64,000 bases of DNA from an uncultured bacterium (GTDB lineage Bacteria > Vulcanimicrobiota > Xenobia > Xenobiales > Xenobiaceae), in assembly GCA_934644775.1 (NCBI GenBank), contig CAKUDB010000008.1, positions 1 to 64,000 on the forward strand, written 5' to 3'. The notes under the pieces are model-generated. The model was not told the origin of the DNA, did not search any database, and worked only from the letters and a program-made list of their open reading frames with translations. Below, piece by piece: positions 1 to 8,337 of the stretch. The first letter of the stretch is position 1. Each line of letters begins with the position of its first letter. The translations under genes and the position numbers were made by a program.

Positions 1-80
1 GCAGCAGCCCTTCTCCCCAGGCAGCAGCCCTTCTCCGCGATTTTGTGGATTAACTGGAGCTAATCCACAAAATCGCGGAG
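1..80. repeat. 20-bp perfect inverted repeat plus tandem 20-mer at window edge
   Basis: Bases 33-52 and 61-80 are perfect reverse complements separated by 8 nt. Bases 1-16 and 21-36 are the same 16-mer, giving a 20-bp tandem period. Both lie inside the reading frame of the DUF1156 methyltransferase. Confidence 0.9.
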
Positions 81-546
81 GAATTTCAATCATGGCCTTA
101 TTGATAAGTACAGCTACAGGATTAAGATCGTGAGCGTGAGCTTCTAAACCTAAGCGCTGAGCTTCTAAGGGAATAGAGCCACCGCCAGCAAAAGGATCCA
201 ATAAAGCGGGCGGGTTATTTTCGGTATATTTTAAAATTTCGGCCTTAGCTTCTTGTAAAACCTCTTGATTATTGGCATTTTCCCATTCCACTAATCTTTC
301 CAAAATAGCAAAGAGGCGCTGCCGCTCTCGTTGTTGTGCTTTTTCAGTGGGAAAAAGCTCCGGATGTTCTGAAGGGTCGTCAACTAAACTAGACCAGATA
401 ACCGCTCTAGCTGTAGCAGTAGGTTTACGCGACCACCATAAATGGAGCGTGGAGGGATGGCCGTGGCGAATCGATTTTTCTCGAGCGGAAGCTTTATTGA
501 TTGCTTCCAAAGGCAAAGCCACCTCAATTAGTTTTTTCTTGTACAT
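1..546 (-). CDS. DUF1156-type DNA methyltransferase, N-terminal part (runs off window)
   Basis: This is the first 182 codons of a minus-strand gene whose 3' end lies beyond base 1. Residues 27-42 carry the DUF1156 signature RHGHPSTLHLWWSRKP. Residues 117-129 carry the SAM-binding motif DPFAGGGSIPLEA, followed by HDLNPVAV, as in large DUF1156 adenine-specific methylases. The catalytic DPPY-type motif would lie outside the window. The ATG at 546 follows an AAGGAT ribosome site and sits 9 nt after the helicase stop, so the two are co-transcribed. The family is known from defence loci, with a helicase neighbour. The last residues, after NPQNRG, come from a 20-bp tandem repeat and do not look like the family. 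Confidence 0.85.
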   Translation of the reverse strand, partial: MYKKKLIEVALPLEAINKASAREKSIRHGHPSTLHLWWSRKPTATARAVIWSSLVDDPSEHPELFPTEKAQQRERQRLFAILERLVEWENANNQEVLQEAKAEILKYTENNPPALLDPFAGGGSIPLEAQRLGLEAHAHDLNPVAVLINKAMIEIPPRFCGLAPVNPQNRGEGLLPGEKGCC

Positions 547-555
547 GCTCTATCC

Positions 556-3500
556 TTAGTCTTGATAGACAATTTCTGCATAACGCAAAAGATCGTCTAT
601 ATTGTAATTGATACTAGCAGCCGAAGCGTCCGGAGCTTGGACAAAAGGCCGCTTTAAATAAACGGTCTTAGTCTTATCTCCCTCTACTTCGACTATAGCC
701 AAAATAAATTCTTCAGGTTTATTTAAGCCAGTTAAAATTTCATTTTTAGAAACAGTAACTGTAGCTGCCCCTGAAGCACGCCCTTTTACTTCTATAAAGC
801 GCAAGCTCTTTCCATTTTTTGAACCAGCAACAATTTCCGATTCAATATCGTAGCCACACTTAGCCGAGCTCACATCTTTAGGCCAATTACCTAAGCGCTT
901 CTCTATCTCTATTACAGCTTGCATAGCCAATTGCTCAATCTTTTTCTTATCGTGAGTAACTAAAGGTTCCACTTCAACATAACCATTTAATTTATTCAAT
1001 AAACCTTGAGATACCACCAAAGCGCCGCTAACAATAATTGGAGGCGCAGAACTAAGCTCCGCTTCTCTAGCTAATTCTTGTAAACGCTTCTCTTTTCTAG
1101 CTTGCAATAATTGCATTTGCTCTTCAGCGTAGCGAAGTTTACTCTCGGCATTTTCTTTGCCATTTTTGGCATCTTCAGCAAATTGAACGCTTAAGCCATC
1201 ATAATAGCGAATTTCTTGATTTAAGCGCTTCTCTACTTCACGCTTAATTTTATAAAACATAGGATCGCGCTGTTGCTTAACTTCCAATAAATGCTGCGGC
1301 GCCATTTCTTGAATAGCATATTGCTTAGCTTGCTTTTCTAAATCTTTTTGTAACCAAGACTGAGTTTTTATATAATTAAGAACGGAAGATTTTTCCGCTG
1401 CGCTAGGCTCAGCGTAGTCTAAATAAGGAGCATATCCAGCCTGACAAATAGTACCGTCACTATTTATCTCTATAAAATCGAATTTTTTAGCCACAATTTG
1501 AGCTGAACCATCCGCATTTTTGCTTCCGCTTACAATTGTATCTTCAATATAAATTAAAAATTTAATATTTTCACTTTCATTATATCGATCAATTAAAATG
1601 GCGCCGTTATCCAGCTCATTTTGCCACTGTTGACAACTTAAATTAACCACAGCTCGCAAAAGAGGATGTTCTAAATTAACTAATTCAGCCTGAACTTGAT
1701 TAGGCATGTCTACTAATTCTGGAGCAAAACAAACACGTTTATAATGGCGAGCTAATTTCTTTTGGCCTTGATTAGGCCAATTATAAATTTCAGAAGGGAC
1801 ATGCAATATTTCATAGCGTCCTCTTTCGGAAGCTTTAAAAATAAAACGGATTTGACCTTTTAGAGCAGCAAAAGCTTGGGTAAAAAACGATTCTATAAAG
1901 TAAGGCTGAAGCTTACGCGCTCCAGCTCTTTCCATATCTTCTTTAATAGCGTAAACTTGTTCGGTAGCTAAAACGTCTTTAGTCAAAGCTTGCTCTTGAA
2001 TTATTTCTTGTAATTTCTCAGTCTCTAAAGATCGATCAATTATTTGCTTCAAACTATATTCAGTCGCAGTGCTGCCATTTTGGCGTATAGCTTCAATAAG
2101 CAATTGGCGCAAAGATTTATTGTCAAAATTGATTTTGCCTAAAATGTCAAAAACTTGACCACCTAAAGCGGCTTTTTCTTCTTCAAGCTTAGCTAAGAGG
2201 CGTTCAAAAACTTGGCCTTCTCTAGTTTGTACTGCAACTAAATTCCAGAGGTGACAAACTTTTTTTTGACCGATACGGTGAATGCGACCGAAGCGCTGTT
2301 CCAAACGGTTGGGGTTCCAAGGCAAATCATAATTGATCATAAAGTGAGCGCGTTGTAAATTTATACCTTCGCCAGCCGCGTCGGTAGCTAAAAGAATACA
2401 AACTTGCTCTTCTTGCTTAAAGCGCTCTTCAGCTCGGTGCCGCTCACTACGATTCATGCCTCCGGCAATAACGACTACACTATCAGCATTGCCTATAAGA
2501 TTGCTAATTTTACGCTGTAAATAATTTAAGGTATCGCGATGTTCAGTAAAAATAATTAGCTTCTCTTGGCAGCCACTTTGAGAAGAAAAGATTTCGGCCT
2601 CATTCTGTAATAAATCAGATAGAGCCGCCCATTTGCTGTCTTTTCCACTATAGACAATTTTTTTGGCCTCTTCTTCCAAACAAGATAAAGAAGCGATCTC
2701 TGCTTCTAATTCTTGAGCACTCCGGGCAGCCGACACTGAGCAACTTAAACTGTCTTCAAAATCATCAAGATCGGCGGCGCTTAATTCGTCGTCATAATCG
2801 TCGGCAATTTTTTCACCAGCTGCGACATTTAAATTAAAACGCTCAGACAAACACTCTTGCAATTGTTCTTCCAAACGCTGGCGACGACGGCTTAAAGATT
2901 GATAAATAGCCTCAGGAGACGAAGCCAAGCGGCGTTGCAAAATAGTTAAAGCAAAACCTACTCTATTTTTACACTGATCGTTAAGTTTTTCCGCACGATT
3001 AAATTCGCAACGCACATATTCAGTTACATGCTCGTAAAGGTTGGCTTCAGCTCGAGAGAGATTATATTGCACAGTATGGGCCACCCTTTCGGGGAAAAGC
3101 GGAGTACCGTCAAATTTGAGTAGCTTCTCTTTCACCAAGCGGCGCATTAGATCGGAAACATCAGGAGCTTTTTTAGCGTTTAAGGCGTGGTTGGCCCCTT
3201 CAAAACGATCAGGATCCACCAAAGACATAAAAAGTTGAAAGTCTTCGTTTTTACCGTTGTGAGGCGTAGCTGTTAGCAATAAAAAATTGGTCGTCAGCGT
3301 ACGTAACAATTGGCCCAACTTAAAGCGGCCAGTACGGTATACTTTTTTACCAAATACAGTAGCGGCCAACTTGTGGGCCTCGTCACAAACGATTAAATCC
3401 CAGCGCTTAGCTTGGCTGAGCATATTTTGCAAAACGCTGTTTCTAGCCAATTGGTCAAGGCGAGCAATGCCAAAATTTAGGCTATCAAAAATATTGCCGC

Positions 3501-3906
3501 TACAATTTTGTATTTTTTCATTAGTTAAAAGCTCAAAATTTAGGTTAAACTTGCTAGCCAGCTCCTCTTGCCATTGCTCAGCCAAGCTGCCAGGAGAAAC
3601 TATTAAACAGCGCTCTAGGCTGCCGCGCAAAAGCAATTCTTTTACAAAAAGACCAGTCATAATCGTTTTGCCAGCACCAGGATCATCAGCCAAAACATAA
3701 TGCAAAGGCCAGCGCGGCAACAACTCTTGGTAGACAGCCGAAATCTGATGTGGCAAAGGCTCTACAGCTGAAGTGTGTACCGCCGCGTAAGGCTCGAAAA
3801 GATAAGCCAGCTTTATACGATAAGCTTCAGAAGCCAACTTGAAAAGTCGGCTGTCAGCTTGAAAAGTCCACGGCTGCTTATTACATTTACACTCAAAACT
3901 GGCCAA
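556..3906 (-). CDS. SNF2/RapA-type helicase with C-terminal DUF3883 domain (DISARM-like)
   Basis: This is a superfamily 2 helicase of 1116 aa. Walker A DDPGAGKT is at residues 74-81, DEAH at 175-178 and LLTATPHNG near 211. The second RecA domain ends in RLEQRFGRIHRIGQ near residue 560. The C-terminus has a DUF3883 (Mrr-like fold) region with the motif RFIEVKGR. Relatives accompany DUF1156 methylases in phage-defence islands, and class 1 DISARM also pairs a SNF2 helicase with a methylase. The start is TTG with no good ribosome site, an in-frame TAA lies two codons upstream, and TATAAT (minus strand, 3916-3921) is only about 10 nt away. From memory, homologues have roughly 70 more N-terminal residues before the PWSF-like segment that opens this protein, so a 5' truncation is likely. 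Whether it still works is unknown. Confidence 0.85.
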   Translation of the reverse strand: MASFECKCNKQPWTFQADSRLFKLASEAYRIKLAYLFEPYAAVHTSAVEPLPHQISAVYQELLPRWPLHYVLADDPGAGKTIMTGLFVKELLLRGSLERCLIVSPGSLAEQWQEELASKFNLNFELLTNEKIQNCSGNIFDSLNFGIARLDQLARNSVLQNMLSQAKRWDLIVCDEAHKLAATVFGKKVYRTGRFKLGQLLRTLTTNFLLLTATPHNGKNEDFQLFMSLVDPDRFEGANHALNAKKAPDVSDLMRRLVKEKLLKFDGTPLFPERVAHTVQYNLSRAEANLYEHVTEYVRCEFNRAEKLNDQCKNRVGFALTILQRRLASSPEAIYQSLSRRRQRLEEQLQECLSERFNLNVAAGEKIADDYDDELSAADLDDFEDSLSCSVSAARSAQELEAEIASLSCLEEEAKKIVYSGKDSKWAALSDLLQNEAEIFSSQSGCQEKLIIFTEHRDTLNYLQRKISNLIGNADSVVVIAGGMNRSERHRAEERFKQEEQVCILLATDAAGEGINLQRAHFMINYDLPWNPNRLEQRFGRIHRIGQKKVCHLWNLVAVQTREGQVFERLLAKLEEEKAALGGQVFDILGKINFDNKSLRQLLIEAIRQNGSTATEYSLKQIIDRSLETEKLQEIIQEQALTKDVLATEQVYAIKEDMERAGARKLQPYFIESFFTQAFAALKGQIRFIFKASERGRYEILHVPSEIYNWPNQGQKKLARHYKRVCFAPELVDMPNQVQAELVNLEHPLLRAVVNLSCQQWQNELDNGAILIDRYNESENIKFLIYIEDTIVSGSKNADGSAQIVAKKFDFIEINSDGTICQAGYAPYLDYAEPSAAEKSSVLNYIKTQSWLQKDLEKQAKQYAIQEMAPQHLLEVKQQRDPMFYKIKREVEKRLNQEIRYYDGLSVQFAEDAKNGKENAESKLRYAEEQMQLLQARKEKRLQELAREAELSSAPPIIVSGALVVSQGLLNKLNGYVEVEPLVTHDKKKIEQLAMQAVIEIEKRLGNWPKDVSSAKCGYDIESEIVAGSKNGKSLRFIEVKGRASGAATVTVSKNEILTGLNKPEEFILAIVEVEGDKTKTVYLKRPFVQAPDASAASINYNIDDLLRYAEIVYQD

Positions 3907-4061
3907 CTCTTAAAAATTATACTCCGCAAAAAATCGGTGTCGAATACCGCCCAACATTCGTTTGCAACCCAAGCAAAATATCCTAGTCTAAAAATAGTAC
4001 ATTAAGAAAAACTTGCACAAACATTGTCTTTAAACGTTTTTACGTTGTACGTGTTTGTGTT

Positions 4062-4170
4062 AAATTTATAGCCTCGTTGATTGGTTCGTTATATCCCTCC
4101 TCGAAAGATCGCTAACGCGATAAAGTTTTCTCCGGTGGGTATAACGAACATTTTGAGTGGCTATAAATTT
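4062..4170. repeat. Triple nested inverted repeat (about 109 nt) between divergent genes
   Basis: There are three nested stems. The outer 12-mer is at 4062-4073, pairing with 4159-4170. The middle stem is at 4085-4097, pairing with 4137-4148 with one bulge. The inner stem ATCGC at 4108-4112 pairs with GCGAT at 4117-4121. It lies in the 1,080-nt gap 3907-4986, which has no convincing gene. Its function is unknown; it could be a recombination site, a structured RNA or a mobile-element remnant. Confidence 0.8.
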
Positions 4171-4211
4171 TATTTCATGTGCTTATGGCTTGCTCATTTC
4201 ATAGCAGGCGA

Positions 4212-4368
4212 ACATTTTAAAGCGAAAAGCGATACTAAGGTATAAGCGTAAAAAGTCTCCGTTTCTCAGGTTTGCTGGCTGCGTTTACGCCTATAGCAAG
4301 CTCCAGGCGTAGAAAAGCCTTACGTTTTGCTATAGGCTAAACTCCGCTTTAAATGTGCCGAAACGGAG
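4212..4368. repeat. Second palindromic block with crossing arms
   Basis: Arms at 4212-4224 pair with 4345-4356, and 4290-4298 with 4328-4336. The arm at 4257-4265 pairs with 4360-4368. The third pair crosses the first, so the block has two competing folds or a pseudoknot. It has no convincing coding content. Confidence 0.7.
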
Positions 4369-4532
4369 CCTTTCAGTGTTTGTAGGTTACGTCCAAGGCT
4401 TCCAGCCTAATTGCCGGCGTCTGCTCGTAAACGAGCAGCCATACCGTCAATTGGCCGAAGCCAAGGACTACACCAAGTTTGTTTGCGCTTAACACGTTTG
4501 TATTGCGCAACACAGTTATATTCGTAGTTTTT

Positions 4533-4793
4533 AACCAACAGGCAAAGGCAGTGGCGATGGAAGGCGAAGAACATTGGCCGTTAGGCCAGTTCGAGCCTGG
4601 AAGAGCCACTGTTGGAGCCAGCCAACATGAACATGAGCCCGCAACCTAAACTTGTAGCGCAATTTTTTCACCATATCGGTAGCGCAGGCCTCTGGCCGCT
4701 AGGCCAGTCAGCCGGAGCGTAGATATGGTAAAAAATGAAGCTAGCACAAAATAGCTAACGGGCGGGCGGAACACTATTAGCGTCTCTACAATG
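4533..4793 (+). repeat. Upstream copy of a structured repeat flanking the AlbA_2 gene
   Basis: Bases 4533-4581 (CCAACAGGC, then GCGATGG, then GGCGAAGAAC) and 4754-4792 (GCTAACGG, CGGGC, ACACTAT, TAGCGTCTC) match, in the same order and orientation, segments at 6490-6535 and 6540-6577 on the other side of the regulator gene. A palindrome (arms near 4663-4679 and 4732-4745) sits between them. A further shared segment, CATTTCAT-R-GCAGGCG, is at about 4195-4210 here and 6449-6465 there. Confidence 0.75.
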
Positions 4794-4830
4794 AAAAACT
4801 ACGCAACAAACGAGCAAGTTTGAATTCGGT

Positions 4831-4953
4831 ATTCAAACTCTGCATTTTAGTGTGCAAACTTTACAGAATAGTGTTCAAACTATTATTTTTAATGTTCAAA
4901 TTTTGAATTTTAAGTACAAATTCCGTTGACTAAATTCAAAATATATAACAATA
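4831..4953 (+). repeat. Array of six degenerate 20-21-bp direct repeats upstream of the regulator gene
   Basis: The units begin at 4831, 4852, 4873, 4894, 4914 and 4934. Each has the core TTCAAACT or TTCAAAT-like, followed by an AT-rich stretch that usually ends near TTTTAAT/AATAGT. The spacing is two helical turns. The fifth unit contains TTGACT (4926-4931), a possible -35 element for the gene at 4987, with TATGTT-like sequence at 4952. This looks like an operator array, possibly for autoregulation; that role is inference. Nothing else resembles it in the window. Confidence 0.75.
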
Positions 4954-4986
4954 TGTTGGCATAGCAATACAATGAGGTGAAGATAA

Positions 4987-6426
4987 ATGCAAGCGGAAGA
5001 ACTGAAACAGTTGATTAGTAAGATACAAAGCCAAAAAACAGAAAGTCAAACAATAGAACTAAAAGCAGCCGAACATGGATGTCCAACTAAACTTTACGAT
5101 ACGCTTTCAGCTTTTTCTAATCAGGACGAAGGCGGAATTTTGATCTTTGGCATAGATGAAAAGTCGGGATACAAAATCAACGGTGTATACGACGCTCAAG
5201 ATTTGCAAAAAAAAGTTACCGAACAATGCAAACAAATGGAACCAGCAGTGCGAGCGCTTTTCACTATATGTGAAATTGATAATAAAATAGTAGTTTCTGC
5301 AGAAATACCAAGCGTAGATATATCAGAAAGGCCAGTTTTTTATAAAGGAGTTGGACGCATAAAGGGCTCTTATGTTCGCGTTGGCGAGTCAGATGAACCG
5401 ATGAGCGAATACGAAGTTTATAGTTATGAAGCTTTTCGCAAACGCATTCGCGACGACTTACGTACTGTTGGCGAAATAAAAACTAAATTTTTAGATAAAG
5501 AACGACTGACCAAGTATTTAACAGCAGTTAAACATGAGCGCAAAAATTTAGCAGAACATCTTTCCGACAGGGAAATTTTAGAACTGCTAGGCGTAACTTC
5601 AGGATCTCAATTTACCTTGGCCGGTTTATTGACATTTGCTCGTTATCCTCAAGCTTGCTTTCCTCAACTTTGCATAACGGCCATTTCTTTGCCTGGCACA
5701 GAGATTGGAGAACTTGGCAATGAAGAAGAACGCTTTTTAGATAGTGAACGTATAACCGGCTCTATCTCAGATATGTTGGAAGAAGCGGTCGACTTTGTGC
5801 GCCGCAATAGTAGAACCAAAACTATTATAGATAACAATGGCCGTCGCCTTGATAAACCGGAATATCCCCTCAAAGCTGTCCGAGAAGCTATATTAAATGC
5901 TTTAGTACATAGAGATTATAGTGTATATACAGAAAATATTCCTATTCGTCTAGAAATGTATAGGGACAGAATGGAAATAAAAAATAGCGGCAGCCTTTAC
6001 GGTAGACTTAAAATTGATAATTTGGGAAAAGTTAGACCCGACACTAGAAATGCCGCTCTGGCTAATATGCTTGAATTGCTCAAAGTTACAGAAAATCGTT
6101 ATTCCGGGATTCCCACTATGCGCCATGAATTTGCTGCCGCTAATCTGCCGCTACCTATCTTTTATGCCAAGCAAGGTGAGTTTAAGGTCGTCATGTATAA
6201 TAGCATCGTAAATAAGGATAATACATCGGAAGAAGCTATCCTAGAATATTGCCGTCAGCCTAGAAACCGCACTGAACTGACGGAATTTTTAGGTAAATCT
6301 CGCAATTTTGTAATGTCGAAGATTATACAACCTTTAGTTGAGTCTGGAAAATTGGAACTTACTTTGCCAGATAAGCCTAAAAGTTCAAAGCAAAAGTATG
6401 TTGCTTCAACGCTTACTAAAGCATAA
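4987..6426 (+). CDS. AlbA_2 (Schlafen-like) / HATPase_c_4 / winged-helix regulator
   Basis: This 479-aa protein resembles COG2865 predicted regulators. An AlbA_2 domain covers about residues 5-135 (core SQTIELKAAE, then LSAFSNQDEGGILIFGID). A RecG-C-terminal-like HATPase_c_4 domain covers about 285-400, with the N-box REAILNALVHRDYS, then RLEMYRDRMEIKNSG and SGIPTMR. A winged-helix segment follows at about 415-470. The ATG is preceded by GAGGTGA. The gene stands alone, bracketed by related structured repeats and preceded by a phased repeat array. The family is found beside mobile elements and defence genes; proteins of this class are thought to bind DNA and ATP, but no ligand is known here. 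Confidence 0.85.
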   Translation: MQAEELKQLISKIQSQKTESQTIELKAAEHGCPTKLYDTLSAFSNQDEGGILIFGIDEKSGYKINGVYDAQDLQKKVTEQCKQMEPAVRALFTICEIDNKIVVSAEIPSVDISERPVFYKGVGRIKGSYVRVGESDEPMSEYEVYSYEAFRKRIRDDLRTVGEIKTKFLDKERLTKYLTAVKHERKNLAEHLSDREILELLGVTSGSQFTLAGLLTFARYPQACFPQLCITAISLPGTEIGELGNEEERFLDSERITGSISDMLEEAVDFVRRNSRTKTIIDNNGRRLDKPEYPLKAVREAILNALVHRDYSVYTENIPIRLEMYRDRMEIKNSGSLYGRLKIDNLGKVRPDTRNAALANMLELLKVTENRYSGIPTMRHEFAAANLPLPIFYAKQGEFKVVMYNSIVNKDNTSEEAILEYCRQPRNRTELTEFLGKSRNFVMSKIIQPLVESGKLELTLPDKPKSSKQKYVASTLTKA

Positions 6427-6448
6427 ATTGCCAATGGCCCTGACCCGT

Positions 6449-6594
6449 TCATTTCATGGCAGGCGGACAATATGTGGCCCATTTTTTGAGCCAACAGGCG
6501 GAAGCGATGGCTCTGGAGGGCGAAGAACGTTGACCGACGCTAACGGCGGGCCTACACTATCTAGCGTCTCCACATTGCAAAAAATGGGCTACAT
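6449..6594 (+). repeat. Downstream copy of the structured repeat; long palindrome
   Basis: This block carries the three segments shared with the upstream flank, more compactly. A 17-nt arm at 6472-6488 pairs with 6578-6594 (16 of 17 positions). Inside it, GACGCTA (6536-6542) pairs with TAGCGTC (6562-6568). It lies between the AlbA_2 gene and the stop of lnt and may also end lnt transcription. Confidence 0.75.
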
Positions 6595-6642
6595 TTTCCC
6601 GGTTCGTCCAAAGTCTCAACCCTGGTAGCCAACGTCCGCTTC

Positions 6643-8337
6643 TTAGTCTATTTGACTTTGCTTAGCACTCGTAATAAAGCCAAAAGCTAACAACAGAGCG
6701 TAAATAAGTATTTGCCAATCACCACAGCGAGCGTAAAGAGTTAAAGCCTTGTTAGGCACAACATAGTCGACCAGAATCTTTTTTTCGTTGATGGACGATT
6801 CTTGTTGGACGCGGCCGTATTTATCGATAAAACCGGAAATACCAGTATTCCCTACTGGAAGCACAGGACGAGCTAATTCCACGGCGCGCATAATATCTAT
6901 ATCAAAATGGCTTGGTAATTCGGCGCTTTCTTTAAACCAAGCATCATTAGTAGGAGCAAAAAGAACCTCGGCACCTTTAAGCACGTGTTGCCTAGCTACC
7001 CAAGTACACATCGACTCAAAGCAAATAAGTACGCCCACTTTATGATCTTTAACTTGCAAAGCACAACTTCCCTCGCCGGGCCTGTAGTTCATAACTAATT
7101 TGACGCCGGGAATCCATTCGGGCCAATACTGGCGACCGGGCAAGTATTCGCCAAAAGGTACGATATTCCACTTATTGTAACGCTCGCGATAAAGGCCAGC
7201 TTCGTCCCAAACGCTGACAGTATTGTACGAACCGCTTTGGGGAGCCTTTTCAATAGAGCCAACCAAATACCAAGCAGGATTATGCTCGATAAAACTTTCC
7301 ATCTGGCGACGATAAAAACTATCGTCTAAAAACTGGCGATAAGGAATAGAAGTTTCCGGCCAACCTATAATTTGGGCCCCTTCTTGGATAGCTTGACGGC
7401 TGGCTTCACCTAAAGCTTCAAAATTTTCGTCAGCAAAAAAGGGGTGGAAGCGCTTTTCCTGAGGGGTAGAAAGCTGAATTAAGCCCCACTTTACTGCGCT
7501 GGGCTCTTGTTTTTGGTTGGCTAAAGAGGGGGCCTGAAATAAAGTAGCTGCTCCCCAAAGGACAATAAAAGCCCAAAGTAAAATGGCAACGTAGGCCCAG
7601 TTCTTGATTCTGCAATATATATAATCGCAATTCAGCTTAGGCTCTTTTTTGTTGTCGGTATAAGTTGGGGTAGATTCTAAATCAACAACTTTGACCCTTT
7701 TTAAAGCTAAAGTGCGACGATCAATTATAATCCATACAATTTCGGCTATCCCGACATTTACTAAAGCTATAGCAAAACTTAAGCCCCACATGCCCCACAA
7801 ACTGTTAGCTTGCAACAATAGGGGCACCCTAGCTAAAGCTATCGGCAAAAAAGCCCAATTCATGCCAAAAATACTTACAGTTTGCAAGTATTCGGCCAAA
7901 GTATAAAGTGCGGCAAAACCGACGGCATAAAGGCCAAAATTTGTCTGCTTAGAGCGCAACTTAACGGCTAACCAAGCCATTAAAGCCGGAATAATAGCCT
8001 TTTCTATAGCTAAAGCTAGAGGGGCTCCCCAACCGAAGACTTTTAGCCAATACATGGAAATAACATGGAGTGTAAAGCCAAAAGAAAACCCCAAAAGTAA
8101 AGCTTTTTTACCTTCTTTAATTGTAATGATTCCTAATAAAAAAGGTACCAAGGCCACAAAAACTAGAGGCCACCAACGCAGAAATGGAAAGCACAAACTA
8201 AGCAAAAGGCCAGACAAAACGCCTAAAATAGCTGCCCCTAGATAGCTATTGCTAAATAAAATTTTGGGCAACCAAGAGTCTATACGCCATTGGGCTTGAG
8301 TTTCAGCTGTTGCTTGCTTCTCTTCCAATTTGGTCAA
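6643..8337 (-). CDS. lnt: Apolipoprotein N-acyltransferase
   Basis: The enzyme adds the third acyl chain to lipoproteins in the inner membrane. This 564-aa protein has an N-terminal multi-pass membrane region (about residues 30-270, with a hydrophilic insert near 215-240) and a periplasmic CN-hydrolase domain (about 285-530). The catalytic Glu lies in GWPETSIP, the Lys in YNKWNIVPFGEY and the Cys in LICFESM. The TTG start at 8337 is supported by GGAGG at 8347-8351 (9-nt spacing). It is divergent from the lipoprotein gene at 8659. Its presence implies an outer-membrane organism with triacylated lipoproteins. Confidence 0.95.
   Translation of the reverse strand: MTKLEEKQATAETQAQWRIDSWLPKILFSNSYLGAAILGVLSGLLLSLCFPFLRWWPLVFVALVPFLLGIITIKEGKKALLLGFSFGFTLHVISMYWLKVFGWGAPLALAIEKAIIPALMAWLAVKLRSKQTNFGLYAVGFAALYTLAEYLQTVSIFGMNWAFLPIALARVPLLLQANSLWGMWGLSFAIALVNVGIAEIVWIIIDRRTLALKRVKVVDLESTPTYTDNKKEPKLNCDYIYCRIKNWAYVAILLWAFIVLWGAATLFQAPSLANQKQEPSAVKWGLIQLSTPQEKRFHPFFADENFEALGEASRQAIQEGAQIIGWPETSIPYRQFLDDSFYRRQMESFIEHNPAWYLVGSIEKAPQSGSYNTVSVWDEAGLYRERYNKWNIVPFGEYLPGRQYWPEWIPGVKLVMNYRPGEGSCALQVKDHKVGVLICFESMCTWVARQHVLKGAEVLFAPTNDAWFKESAELPSHFDIDIMRAVELARPVLPVGNTGISGFIDKYGRVQQESSINEKKILVDYVVPNKALTLYARCGDWQILIYALLLAFGFITSAKQSQID

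Noticed and set aside
272..559. 95-aa plus-strand frame at the left edge
   Set aside because: It is antisense to the DUF1156 methyltransferase, whose motifs and ribosome site are convincing.
4373..4609. 78-aa minus-strand frame in the palindromic gap
   Set aside because: No ribosome site, composition follows the repeat block, and no family resemblance; probably chance.
4195..4793. Strict integron attC site
   Set aside because: GCTAAC/GTTAGC cores do not satisfy RYYYAAC/GTTRRRY and no integrase is in the window; kept only as a hypothesis for a cassette-like element.
4831..4953. Possible CRISPR array
   Set aside because: The units are degenerate 20-21 mers with no separate spacers, and no cas gene is present; an operator-like array fits better.
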